Under the pieces are notes generated by a model, which was not told the DNA's origin, did no database searches, and saw only the letters and a program-made list of their open reading frames with translations. From Pullichristensenella sp002068815 (GTDB lineage: Bacteria > Bacillota > Clostridia > Christensenellales > Aristaeellaceae), in assembly GCA_040772885.1 (NCBI GenBank), contig JAXGXF010000001.1:186001-250000 (forward strand): 64,000 bases of DNA, in the 5' to 3' direction. The translations under genes were made by a program, and so were the position numbers. Shown piece by piece: positions 54,019 through 62,221 of this stretch. The number at the start of each line of letters is the position of its first letter. Position 1 is the first letter of the stretch.

Positions 54019-54477
54019 CTAGCCGTCCGTCAGATTCTCCAAAAGCACCGATTCGCTCTTCACGGCGTCGAGCACGAGCAAGGTCAGCGTCCGCGACACG
54101 CCGGTGATGTACTTGACGTACTTCAGCGTATCCTCGAGCGTCTGGCTGTTGCGGGTGACGACCTTGAGCAGATAGTCGTACTCGCCGGTCATGTAGTAGC
54201 ACTCGACGACGTCGGGCCGAAGGCTGACGCGCTTTCGGAAGCTGTCGTTGTACTTCGGGTGCTCCAGGTTGACCGAGATGAACGCCGTGATATCGTGGCC
54301 GATCTTCTTCTCGTCCACGACGACCGTGTACCGGAGGATGACTTTGGACGCCTCCATCTTGCGTATCCGCTCGATGACCGCGGAGGTCGAAAGGCCGATC
54401 ACATTCCCCACCGCCTTCGCGCTCAGGCGGGCGTTTCGCATCAGGCATTTCAGTATCTTCAAATCCGTCGCGTCCAT
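54019..54477 (-). CDS. Lrp/AsnC-family transcriptional regulator
   Basis: This 152-residue regulator has an N-terminal helix-turn-helix (ATDLKILKCLMRNARLSAKA region) and a C-terminal RAM ligand domain (ECYYMTGEYDYLLKV). It is first in an operon with the transhydrogenase genes, so it probably tunes them in response to an amino acid. The ATG at 54477 has GGGGAGGGG upstream. Confidence 0.93.
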   Translation of the reverse strand: MDATDLKILKCLMRNARLSAKAVGNVIGLSTSAVIERIRKMEASKVILRYTVVVDEKKIGHDITAFISVNLEHPKYNDSFRKRVSLRPDVVECYYMTGEYDYLLKVVTRNSQTLEDTLKYVKYITGVSRTLTLLVLDAVKSESVLLENLTDG

Positions 54478-54496
54478 GAGAGCCCCTCCCCGATTC

Positions 54497-54525
54497 ATTG
54501 TATTTTATTCCAGCAAATCCGTAAA
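54497..54525 (-). promoter_or_regulatory. Promoter of the Lrp-pnt operon
   Basis: TTTACG (54520-54525), 17 bases and TACAAT (54497-54502) on the minus strand. Upstream are two direct copies of ATCGTTT 12 bases apart (54551 and 54563), a possible site for Lrp itself. Confidence 0.6.
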
Positions 54526-54732
54526 GAATTGCGGCCGATTTCCGCAAACAATCGTTTTTCAAATCGTTTGAGCAAAATTTCTTTCGGTTTCCGGATTGCG
54601 CTTAACACGGTTGACACAGGTATTGCGAGGCGACTTCCACCCACCGCCATTCTAGCAACCGCCCCCGATGGCTGTCAACGGCAAATTTAATCCATCCTTC
54701 ATGTCCGTGACATTTCGGAACGGGGACTTTTG

Positions 54733-54741
54733 TGCTTTAAT
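54733..54741 (+). promoter_or_regulatory. Extended -10 promoter of the EamA leader
   Basis: TGCTTTAAT is an extended -10 element without a clear -35. Transcription would start near 54748 and give a leader of about 160 bases. Confidence 0.4.
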
Positions 54742-54770
54742 ACCAAGAAAGAATAGAAATACCTCCAAAG

Positions 54771-54868
54771 GGCCGAGGGGTTTTCGATGCAGAACCAGAA
54801 GCCGGAGCGATACGTAGCGGAGCTGCGTTGAGCGGAGGGCGGCACGGTTCTGCGCGAAAAGACCCGGC
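54771..54868 (+). promoter_or_regulatory. Structured leader RNA candidate upstream of the EamA transporter
   Basis: A long-range stem closes this region: GGGTTTTCGATGCAGAACC (54778-54796) faces GGTTCTGCGCGAAAAGACCC (54846-54865). They pair almost completely with two small bulges. The 49-base interior holds repeated GCGGAG/AGCGGAG elements and could form a multi-branched core. No terminator follows, and it does not match riboswitch motifs I know. The rest of the 428-base gap (54478-54905) shows only the Lrp promoter and AT-rich sequence. Confidence 0.5.
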
Positions 54869-54905
54869 GCGACGAGGGATTAATATTCTGGATTGGTATA
54901 ACAAT

Positions 54906-55835
54906 ATGGGAAAACAAATGCGAACGGCGGCGATTCCTTTGAAATTCAGGGACAGCTTCCACCCCTACGCGATCACGACCATACTGTTCTGGTCGCTGGC
55001 GTTTGTGTTCACACGCATGGCCATGCAGCATTTCTCCGCGTTCTCGGTCGGATTTTTGCGGTATCTCGCCGCGTCCCTGGCGCTCGTCGCGGTCGTGTTC
55101 GTCGCAAGGATAAAGCCGCCGGCGCTTGCCGACCTGAAGTGGTTTCTGCTCGCCGGCGCGCTCGGGTTCGCGCTCTACGTGGTCCTGTTCAACAAGGGCT
55201 GCGAGACCGTGACGGCGGCGACCGGCAGCACGATACTCGCAACCGTGCCGGTGCTGACGGCGCTGCTCGCGCGCGTGGTCTACCGCGAAAAGCTGCGCGC
55301 GTTCCAGTGGATCGCGACCGCGGTCGAGTTCTCGGGCGTCGTCATTTTGACGCTGATGGACGGCGTGTTCTCGTTCAACCCGGGGCTTCTGTGGCTGTTC
55401 GCCGGCGCGCTTTCGCTGAGCTGCTACAACCTCCTGCAGCGAAGGCTCACAAAGACGTACTCGGGGCTGCAGACCTCGGCGTACGGCATCTTCGCGGGAA
55501 CGCTGATGCTCTCTGTATTCGCGCCGGGCGCCGTGCGCGAGGCGCAGACCGCGTCGCCCACGCAGCTTCTGATGATCGCGGTGCTCGGCGTGTTCTCGAG
55601 CGCGATCGGCTACGGCACGTGGTCGCAGGCGTTCAAGAAGGCGAAGCTTTCGTCGTCGGTCAGCAACTACATGTTCGTGACGCCGCTGTTGTCGAGCATA
55701 TTGGCGTTCGCGCTCGCCGGAGAGAAGCCGGACCTCCCGACGGTCGTCGGCGGCTCGATCATCTTGCTCGGCGTGCTGCTGTTCAACTTCGGGGGGATGC
55801 TCCATTCAAAAACGAAGGCGGAGGGCCTCGCGTGA
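54906..55835 (+). CDS. EamA/DMT-superfamily transporter
   Basis: This 309-residue integral membrane protein has ten predicted helices and two EamA repeats (FWSLAFVFTRMAMQHFSAF; LSLSCYNLLQRRLTKT). It probably exports a metabolite. No strong ribosome site precedes ATG 54906 or ATG 54918. Its last codons lie within the terminator stem. Confidence 0.9.
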   Translation: MGKQMRTAAIPLKFRDSFHPYAITTILFWSLAFVFTRMAMQHFSAFSVGFLRYLAASLALVAVVFVARIKPPALADLKWFLLAGALGFALYVVLFNKGCETVTAATGSTILATVPVLTALLARVVYREKLRAFQWIATAVEFSGVVILTLMDGVFSFNPGLLWLFAGALSLSCYNLLQRRLTKTYSGLQTSAYGIFAGTLMLSVFAPGAVREAQTASPTQLLMIAVLGVFSSAIGYGTWSQAFKKAKLSSSVSNYMFVTPLLSSILAFALAGEKPDLPTVVGGSIILLGVLLFNFGGMLHSKTKAEGLA

Positions 55836-55852
55836 GGCCCTCCGCCTTTTTA
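55817..55852 (+). terminator. Terminator overlapping the end of the EamA gene
   Basis: GGCGGAGGGCCTC pairs perfectly with GAGGCCCTCCGCC around GCGT, followed by TTTTTATT. The stop codon is in the loop and 3' arm. Confidence 0.9.
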
Positions 55853-55856
55853 TTGT

Positions 55857-57005
55857 TCAGCCCTTGAGCCGCATGCCGATCTTGAGCGTTCGGAACAGCC
55901 TGTCCGCCGCGTCGGCAAACAGCGCGCGCGCGTCGGCCATCGCGCGCTCGAGCGGCATCGGGCGGTCGACGATCGGGAAGATCGAAGCCTGCGCGATGTC
56001 GTAAAACGCGTCCGCGCCGTCCCCGATGCCGCCGACGATCGCGACGACCGGCACATTGCGCGCGCTGCAGCGCCTCGCGACGCCGGTCGGCACCTTGCCG
56101 AACTCGACCGACTGGCGGTCGATGCGCCCCTCGCCGGTGATCGCGAGGTCGCAGCCCTCGAGCAGCGCGTCGAAGCCGACCGCGTCGAGCACGGCGTCTA
56201 TGCCGGGCCGCATGCGCGCGCCGAGCACGCCGCCGAGCGCCGCGCCCATCCCCCCCGCCGCGCCCGAGCCGGGGAAGTTCGAGACGTCCCTCCCGAGCGC
56301 CTCCCGGAGCTTGCCGGCGTAGTGCGCCATGCCATTTTCCAGAAGCGGGTACAGCTCCGCCGTCACGCCCTTCTGCGGGCCGTAGATCGCCGTCGCGCCG
56401 TCGGGCCCGAGCAGCGGGTTCGTCACGTCGCAGATGACGGTGATCTCCGCGTCCCTGACCAGCGGCGATATGCCCCCGAAGTCGACGCGCTCGACCCTTT
56501 CGAGCTCCGCGCCCGAGCCGACAAGAACATTCCCGCCCGCGTCGAAGAAACGCGCCCCGAGCGCCGAGAGCATGCCCATGCCGCCGTCGTTCGTCGCGCT
56601 GCCGCCGATGCCGATCAGAAGCCGCTTCACGCCGTGCGACAGCGCGGCGAGCATCATCTCGCCGGTGCCGAAGCTCGTCGCGCGGAGCGGATCGCGCGCG
56701 ACGGGCGCAACGAGCGGCAGCCCCGACGCGGCCGCCATCTCGAGCACCGCGGCCTCCCCGCCGTCGATCCGCCCGTACGCCGCGTTGACGGGCGCCCCGA
56801 GCGGCCCGGTCACGCGGACGAATTCCCTGCTCCCGCCCGCCGCGCGCAGGAGCGCGTCGACCGTGCCCTCGCCGCCGTCGGCGACCGGCACCGACAGGCA
56901 TTTCGCGCCGGGAAAGTGCCTCTCCGCCGCCGCCTCCAGCAGTTCCACGATTTCGAGCGCCGTCAGCGACCCCTTGAACGAGTCCGGCGCAAACGCGAAT
57001 TTCAT
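55857..57005 (-). CDS. glxK: Glycerate 2-kinase (GlxK family)
   Basis: This 382-residue enzyme has the family motifs FAPDSFKGSLTALE, PVADGGEGTVDALL, LIGIGGSATNDGGMGML and CDVTNPLLGPDGA. It phosphorylates glycerate from glyoxylate, serine or sugar-acid degradation. It overlaps the DUF368 gene by ATGA and is the last gene of a three-gene operon. Confidence 0.95.
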   Translation of the reverse strand: MKFAFAPDSFKGSLTALEIVELLEAAAERHFPGAKCLSVPVADGGEGTVDALLRAAGGSREFVRVTGPLGAPVNAAYGRIDGGEAAVLEMAAASGLPLVAPVARDPLRATSFGTGEMMLAALSHGVKRLLIGIGGSATNDGGMGMLSALGARFFDAGGNVLVGSGAELERVERVDFGGISPLVRDAEITVICDVTNPLLGPDGATAIYGPQKGVTAELYPLLENGMAHYAGKLREALGRDVSNFPGSGAAGGMGAALGGVLGARMRPGIDAVLDAVGFDALLEGCDLAITGEGRIDRQSVEFGKVPTGVARRCSARNVPVVAIVGGIGDGADAFYDIAQASIFPIVDRPMPLERAMADARALFADAADRLFRTLKIGMRLKG

Positions 57006-57886
57006 TGCGTCGCCCCCTTCATCCGCAGCACGAAAAAGCTCAGCGCGCCGCTCAAGATAAACAGCAGCGCGTCCGAGACGAGCGACAGCCCGCCTCGGAA
57101 GCCCGGAAAGACCATGACCATCGACCCCAGCAAAAACCCGAGCACCGCGTAATAGGCCGGGCCGTGGAACTTCCGGAACAGTACCTCGACGAGCTTGATG
57201 ATCAGAAGCCCCGTCACGGCGAAGCTCAGCCCGAGCAGCAATATCGTCCGGATGTCGAAGCTCGTCACCGCTTCGAGCAGCCGCTCGTAGACGCCCATGT
57301 ACATCAGGATGAACGACGAGCTGATGCCCGGGACGATCGTCCCGAACGAGAGCACCGCGCCGCAGACGAGCAGCCTTGCGGGCGTCAGCGGCGCGTCCGC
57401 CGCGACGACCGCGCGGTCGGACATGTACTCGAACGCCGCGACGAACGCGATGCCGACGAGCGTCCAGAGCAGGTAGCGCAGCTTGAACCCTTTTTCGTTC
57501 GCCTCGCCGATCAGCGCCGGGATGCTGCCCGCGACGAGGCCCAAAAAGACGTACAGTATCGCGAACGGCCACTTCGCGATCAGGACCTTCATCGCGCTGC
57601 TGAAGCCGCCGACGCCGAGCAGGAGCCCAATTCCCAGCGGCAGCAGGAACACGAAGTTCCACGCGAAGCGCCTGCGCAGCTGCACGATCGCCTTGACCGA
57701 CGGCTCGTAGATTCCGGACGCCGCCGCGAGCACGCCGCCGCTCAGCCCCGGCGTGATCATCGCGATGCCGATGACGACCCCGACGGCCAGCTTGCGCAGG
57801 AAGTCCTTCGCCTTCACGAGGCCGAGCGCCTCTTTCCAGTCCTTTCGTCTCCACCCGCCGAGCAGAACCTTGCTATTCTTCTCCAT
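57002..57886 (-). CDS. DUF368 membrane protein (undecaprenyl-phosphate flippase-like)
   Basis: This 294-residue polytopic protein has the repeated glycine motifs GIAMITPGLSGGVLAA and FGTIVPGISSSFILMYMG, matching the DUF368 family. Members were recently linked to undecaprenyl-phosphate recycling. The start overlaps the GltD-like gene by 14 bases. Whether it works with the flanking metabolic genes is unknown. Confidence 0.92.
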   Translation of the reverse strand: MEKNSKVLLGGWRRKDWKEALGLVKAKDFLRKLAVGVVIGIAMITPGLSGGVLAAASGIYEPSVKAIVQLRRRFAWNFVFLLPLGIGLLLGVGGFSSAMKVLIAKWPFAILYVFLGLVAGSIPALIGEANEKGFKLRYLLWTLVGIAFVAAFEYMSDRAVVAADAPLTPARLLVCGAVLSFGTIVPGISSSFILMYMGVYERLLEAVTSFDIRTILLLGLSFAVTGLLIIKLVEVLFRKFHGPAYYAVLGFLLGSMVMVFPGFRGGLSLVSDALLFILSGALSFFVLRMKGATQ

Positions 57887-59120
57887 ACTTCTCCCTCACA
57901 AATTGATCCATCGCGTCCGCGACGCGGCGGGAAACCTTGACGGCCTCGACGACGGTCTTCGCGCCGGTCACGACGTCGCCGGACGCGAACACGCCCTCGC
58001 GGGAGGTCCGCCCGCAGTCGTCGACCGAGACGAGACCCCTCGCATTTACCTCTATGCCGGTCGTGGACGAAACGATGACCGCGCGCGGCCCCTGCCCGAT
58101 CGCGATGATCGACGAATCGACCGGCAAGAGCGCCTCGGTGCCTTTGGCCGGCACGGCGATCTTCACGCCGTCCGGCGCGACCTCGATCCGCGAGTCGGCG
58201 AGCACGACGCCCTCGTCGACGAAGCGCACCGCGGTCTTTTCGAGCAAAAACTGCGCGCCGTCGATCTTCGCGTACTCGGCCTCGATCGGCCGCGCGGCGA
58301 TGCCAGTTTCGTCGAGGTTGCAGACGACGAACACCTCCTCGCAGCCGTGGCGGAACGCCGTGCGCGCGACGTCCATCGCGACGTTGCCCGCGCCGATGAC
58401 CGCGGCGCGGCGGCCGAGCCGGTAGACGTGCGGGTTGCGCAGGTACTCGATCGCGTAGTGGACGTTTCCGAGGCTCTCGCCCGGAATGCCCATCTTGTAC
58501 GGCCGCCAGACGCCGGTGCCCATGAAGATCGCGCGGTAGCCGTCGCGCATCAGGTCGTCGACGGTCAGGTTCGCGCCGATCGTCGTGTTCGGCCGTATGC
58601 GCACGCCGCTCTCGATCAGCTTCTCCGCCAGCCGATCGAGCACGTGCCGGGGCAGCCGGAACTCCGGCATGCCGTAGCGCATGACGCCGCCGATCCGGTC
58701 GTGGCCCTCGAAGATCGTCACGTCGTAGTTCCGGGCGGACAGGCTGAACGCGATCGTGATGCCCGCGGGCCCGGAGCCGATGATCGCGATGCGCCCGCGC
58801 TCGCGCGTCGACACATGGGGCTTGAAGATGTTCAGGTAGTAGTCCGATATGTACCGCTCGATCGCGCTGATCTGCACGGGCGAGCCCTTTTTCCCGAGCA
58901 CGCAGTGCCCCTCGCACTGGTTCTCCTGCGGGCAGACGTGGCAGCAGGCGAGCGAGAGCGGGTTGTTGTCAAACAGCAGCTTTCCGGCCTTCGCGATCTC
59001 GCTGTCGAGCAGCAGCCGTATCGCGTCGCGTATCGGCGTTCGGACCGGGCAGCCCATGGAGCACATCGGGGTCTTGCACTGCAGGCAGCGCCGGGCGTCC
59101 TCAATGACGTGTTTGCTCAT
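57873..59120 (-). CDS. GltD/NfnB-like NAD(P)-dependent FeS flavoprotein oxidoreductase
   Basis: This 415-residue protein has an N-terminal [4Fe-4S] region with CLQCKTPMCSMGCP and CCHVCPQENQCEGHC. An FAD-binding fold follows (IIGSGPAGITIAFSLSA), then an NAD(P) fold (AVIGAGNVAMDVARTAF) and a C-terminal FAD motif VFASGDVVTGAKTV. It would be the small subunit of glutamate synthase or an electron-transfer partner; no GltB is adjacent. A GAGGAGA ribosome site precedes the ATG. Confidence 0.92.
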   Translation of the reverse strand: MSKHVIEDARRCLQCKTPMCSMGCPVRTPIRDAIRLLLDSEIAKAGKLLFDNNPLSLACCHVCPQENQCEGHCVLGKKGSPVQISAIERYISDYYLNIFKPHVSTRERGRIAIIGSGPAGITIAFSLSARNYDVTIFEGHDRIGGVMRYGMPEFRLPRHVLDRLAEKLIESGVRIRPNTTIGANLTVDDLMRDGYRAIFMGTGVWRPYKMGIPGESLGNVHYAIEYLRNPHVYRLGRRAAVIGAGNVAMDVARTAFRHGCEEVFVVCNLDETGIAARPIEAEYAKIDGAQFLLEKTAVRFVDEGVVLADSRIEVAPDGVKIAVPAKGTEALLPVDSSIIAIGQGPRAVIVSSTTGIEVNARGLVSVDDCGRTSREGVFASGDVVTGAKTVVEAVKVSRRVADAMDQFVREKYGEE

Positions 59121-59152
59121 GTGTTCTCCTCGGTTTCCTCCGTATCGCATCC

Positions 59153-59181
59153 AGTATACCCCGAGCGCCCCCCGGCGTCAA
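59153..59181 (-). promoter_or_regulatory. sigma-A promoter of the GltD-like/DUF368/glxK operon
   Basis: TTGACG (59176-59181), 17 bases and TATACT (59153-59158) on the minus strand. Confidence 0.75.
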
Positions 59182-59195
59182 GTTTTGAAGGCGTG

Positions 59196-59224
59196 AAAAA
59201 GCGCCCCGCTTTGAAACGGGGCGC
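59196..59224 (-). terminator. Terminator of the uracil permease gene
   Basis: GCGCCCCG pairs with CGGGGCGC, followed on the minus strand by T5. Confidence 0.85.
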
Positions 59225-59237
59225 CGGGTTCCGGGAT

Positions 59238-60608
59238 TCAGTTCGCCTTCTTTTTCTCACCGATGGAGAGCAGCAGGTTCAGCAATATGCCGAAGATCGC
59301 CGCACCCGCGACGGCCGGGATGCCCAGCCCGAAGAAGTTCAGCGTGCCGCCGAAGCCGTAGTGGATGCCGAGGCCGAGCACCATGATGCTCGCGATGACG
59401 GCGGTGTTCTTCGAGGAGAACATGTCGCACTTCTTGTCGATCAGGATCGCGATGCCCTGCGCGGCGATCGCGCCGAACAGGTAGATCTCCAGCCCGCCGA
59501 TAACGGCCAGCGGGAGGCCGTAGATGACCTGGATCAGGGGCGTGAAGCAGGACATGATCATCGCCATGATCGCGGCGACCATCACGACCGGCACGCTGAA
59601 TACGCGCGTGATCGCCATGGTGCTGATGTTCTCGCCGTAGTTCGTGCCGGCGGGGCCGCCGACGGCGCCGGCGATCATGTCGCAGAGGCCGTCGCCGATC
59701 AGGTTGCGGTCGAGCAGGCCGGCCATGTCGTACTTCTTCTTCGCGCCCTTCTCGCGCGCGACGTCGTTTACGTAGATGTCGAGCTGGTAGACGTGCGCCG
59801 TGGACTCCGGGATCGTCGCGATGGCGATCGGGGCGATCGCCCAGACCGCCGGCCAGAACACCTTCGGCAGCGTGAACGCGGGCAGCGCGAAGATGCTGCC
59901 GCTTCCGAGCTTCCAGCTCGAGGCCGCGAGCACTTCCGGCGGCAGCGCGCGGAACAGGTTGAACTCGGGGCCGCCGATCACGCGGAACGCGAGCGCCACG
60001 AGGCAGCCGACCGCCGCGCCCAGCAAGAGCGGCAGCTGGCCCAAAAAGCCCTTCAAATACCTGGAAAAGATGACCGTGGAGAAAAGCGTCGAGAGTGACA
60101 CGATCCAGACGATCTGCGACTGGCCCATCGCCGGCGCGGCGTCGGCAACCGCGCCGCCCGCGAGCGTCAGACCGATGACCATCGCGACCGGGCCGGTGAC
60201 GGAGGCGGGCAGTATCTTTTCGACGACTCCGCGCCCGGCGAACCGAACCAGAACGCCCGCGGCGACCGAGACGAGGCCCGACATGATGATGCCGAACTGC
60301 GCGATCGATATGGCCTCGGGCGGCAAAATGCCGTTGACCTTGACAAAGCCCTGCGCCGTGGCAAGGCCGGCGACCGCGGACAGGTACGAGAAGCTCGAGC
60401 CGTAGTACATCGGAATCTTCTTCCCGGTGATCAGCGTGAAGCAGATCGTCGCCAGGCCGCTGGCGAAGATCGTCGTGGAGACCTGGAAGCCGGTGTAGAG
60501 GGCAACGGCGATGGTCGCGGGGAACATGACGACGACCTGCTGCAGCGCGTACAGGAGGAGTTTGCCGACCGGTGGCCGTTCATCGGGCAGATAGCTTACT
60601 TTTCTCAT
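59238..60608 (-). CDS. pyrP: Uracil/xanthine permease (NCS2 family)
   Basis: This 456-residue integral membrane transporter has about 14 helices. Its NCS2 motifs include YYGSSFSYLSAV, IPESTAHVYQLD (the QH/E-type substrate region) and GGPAGTNYGENIST. The opening YLPDERPPVGKLLLYALQQV is typical of uracil permeases. A PyrR-type attenuator upstream supports uracil as the substrate. The ATG at 60608 has an AAGGGGAAGAG site. Confidence 0.94.
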   Translation of the reverse strand: MRKVSYLPDERPPVGKLLLYALQQVVVMFPATIAVALYTGFQVSTTIFASGLATICFTLITGKKIPMYYGSSFSYLSAVAGLATAQGFVKVNGILPPEAISIAQFGIIMSGLVSVAAGVLVRFAGRGVVEKILPASVTGPVAMVIGLTLAGGAVADAAPAMGQSQIVWIVSLSTLFSTVIFSRYLKGFLGQLPLLLGAAVGCLVALAFRVIGGPEFNLFRALPPEVLAASSWKLGSGSIFALPAFTLPKVFWPAVWAIAPIAIATIPESTAHVYQLDIYVNDVAREKGAKKKYDMAGLLDRNLIGDGLCDMIAGAVGGPAGTNYGENISTMAITRVFSVPVVMVAAIMAMIMSCFTPLIQVIYGLPLAVIGGLEIYLFGAIAAQGIAILIDKKCDMFSSKNTAVIASIMVLGLGIHYGFGGTLNFFGLGIPAVAGAAIFGILLNLLLSIGEKKKAN

Positions 60609-60714
60609 ACTCTTCCCCTTCTCTTCTCTTGCGTTGAAAGCGCTTTCCATCCGGCTCGACTTCGGCAAGGCTCCGGCTCCTGCCAAGAACCCTTCTGCTT
60701 TGCCCTCCCCGCGC

Positions 60715-60745
60715 AAAAAAACACCTTGCCGCGGACCGGCAAGGC
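60715..60745 (-). terminator. Attenuator terminator upstream of the uracil permease
   Basis: CCTTGCC pairs with GGCAAGG (60724-60744), followed by T7 on the minus strand. Its 5' arm TTGCCGG can pair instead with CCGGCAA of the PyrR site, giving the antiterminator. About 107 bases separate it from the start codon. Confidence 0.85.
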
Positions 60746-60781
60746 ACTCGATTCCACAGAACTATGCCCGTGTGAGAAGTG

Positions 60782-60814
60782 TTTTGCCGGCATCTCTGTA
60801 CCGGATTAAAAACA
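60782..60814 (-). promoter_or_regulatory. PyrR-binding anti-antiterminator upstream of the permease
   Basis: On the minus strand TTTTTAATCC, GGTACAGAGAT and GCCGGCAAAA match the pyr leader site at 30109-30144 element by element (TTTAA, GGTACAGAGA, CCGGCAA). Confidence 0.8.
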
Positions 60815-60822
60815 TCTCCCAG

Positions 60823-60851
60823 AGTTTAGACGATTTTTGTCACAATGTCAA
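60823..60851 (-). promoter_or_regulatory. sigma-A promoter of the uracil permease unit
   Basis: TTGACA (60846-60851), 17 bases and TAAACT (60823-60828) on the minus strand, immediately before the PyrR leader. Confidence 0.8.
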
Positions 60852-60902
60852 GGACGAATTTATTAACAAAGTGTGTGCGCGATGTCACGCATGCTCCGCC
60901 CC

Positions 60903-61955
60903 CTACTTCCCCCGCCCCTCGTCCGGCGGCGCGTAGAACGACTCGTCGATCAGTATCTCGATCGGCTCGTAGTTCCGCCGCTTTTCGGGAATCGCGCCGA
61001 CGAGCAGATAGTCCGCGAGCTGCTTGACCGCGTGCCGGCCCTGGTCGTGCGGGTGCTGGTTGAACAGCGCGGACACGAAGCCCTTTTTCAGGTAGTTCAG
61101 GCTCACCTCCTGCACGTCGAACGCGATGACCTTCGCCTTCCCGAGCAGGTGCGCGTCCCCGAGCGCCTGAAAGCCGCCGCTGTACCCGCCCGCCGCGAAG
61201 AAGAACAGGTCGATGTCCGGGTGACGCGACACGAGGTTCGAGACGGCCTTGTAGGCGATCACGTCGTCGTCGGAGCTCTGCACCGGGTCGAGCAGCGAGT
61301 AGTCGCCGGAGGAGAGCACCGCGTCGGAGAAGCCCGCGACGCGGCGGTTGAGGCCCGTCATGTTGCGCGAACCCGTCAGGATCGCGACCTTGCTGCGCGC
61401 GGGCACGATCAATTTCGCGAACCCGCCCGCGATGCGGCCGCTCAGGTAGTGGTTGCAGCCGACGTAGGAGAAGTAGTCGAACCCGTCGATCAATGCGCTC
61501 ACGACGATGACCGGTATGCCCTTCGCGGTGAACTCGCGGAGCTTCGAGGCAACGCGCGGGCTGTTCGCAGGTGTGATCGCGACGGCGTTCACGCCCTGCT
61601 GCATCAATTCGTCGAGCAGTTTCAGCTGCTGATCGACGTCGAACCCGCCGGAGAGCTTGATGATCCCGGTGATGTTGTACGTCGAAAGCCCCTCGAGCGC
61701 CCGGATCATGCCGGACATGATCTCGCTGAAATACTGGTGGCCGATCGCGTTGACCAGAACGCCGATCTTGAGCTGCTTGTGCTGCGCGGAGAGCGTGCGC
61801 GCGGCGATGTTCGAGCGGTAGCCCATCGACTCCGCCGCCGCGCGTATGCGCTCCGCCGTTTCCGCCTTCACGCCGCCGCGGTCGTTGAGCACGCGGTCGA
61901 CCGTGCCCCGGGACACGCCGCACAGGTAGGCGATCTCCTTCATCGTTATGGACAT
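60903..61955 (-). CDS. LacI-family transcriptional regulator
   Basis: This 350-residue repressor has an N-terminal helix-turn-helix (TMKEIAYLCGVSRGTVDRVL) and hinge helix, then a sugar-binding-protein fold (GVLVNAIGHQYFSEIMSGM, VTILTG-like VAILTGSRNM, CNHYLSGRIAGG). GGAGGTG precedes the ATG at 61955. Divergent from the ABC importer at 62222, it is a likely regulator of that importer. Confidence 0.93.
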   Translation of the reverse strand: MSITMKEIAYLCGVSRGTVDRVLNDRGGVKAETAERIRAAAESMGYRSNIAARTLSAQHKQLKIGVLVNAIGHQYFSEIMSGMIRALEGLSTYNITGIIKLSGGFDVDQQLKLLDELMQQGVNAVAITPANSPRVASKLREFTAKGIPVIVVSALIDGFDYFSYVGCNHYLSGRIAGGFAKLIVPARSKVAILTGSRNMTGLNRRVAGFSDAVLSSGDYSLLDPVQSSDDDVIAYKAVSNLVSRHPDIDLFFFAAGGYSGGFQALGDAHLLGKAKVIAFDVQEVSLNYLKKGFVSALFNQHPHDQGRHAVKQLADYLLVGAIPEKRRNYEPIEILIDESFYAPPDEGRGK

Positions 61956-61977
61956 GCAGGCACCTCCGTCTGCGTAC

Positions 61978-62006
61978 ATGATATTGCAGACCGCACAGTT
62001 TGTCAA
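61978..62006 (-). promoter_or_regulatory. sigma-A promoter of the LacI-type gene
   Basis: TTGACA (62001-62006), 17 bases and TATCAT (61978-61983) on the minus strand. Confidence 0.75.
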
Positions 62007-62150
62007 TACTCCGTGCATTGTTATACGGGCACGCAACATTAAAAAGCGAATGTTTCAAAACATGGAAGAATCCGCCGTTCTTCCACGGTCTGCACAGAAA
62101 TATAATAAAAACTTCGTAAATACCGACGGTTGTTTTGCCCGCGTGCGTCG

Positions 62151-62180
62151 TTGACAGCGATTCGTGCCGTGTGCTATACT
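62151..62180 (+). promoter_or_regulatory. sigma-A promoter of the SsuA/NMT1-type importer
   Basis: TTGACA (62151-62156), 18 bases and TATACT (62175-62180). Confidence 0.75.
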
Positions 62181-62188
62181 TGAGCACA
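62170..62188. promoter_or_regulatory. Operator-like dyad over the importer -10 box
   Basis: TGTGCT (62170-62175) and AGCACA (62183-62188) form a perfect 6-base dyad with a 7-base spacer, overlapping the -10 element. This is a repressor-type position. Confidence 0.5.
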
Positions 62189-62221
62189 CCATAGTATTTT
62201 GTGGAAAGGTTGGTTGTTGCA

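Noticed and set aside
54771..54868. Guanidine riboswitch of the EamA gene
   Set aside because: None of the conserved sequence elements of the guanidine classes I know could be found.
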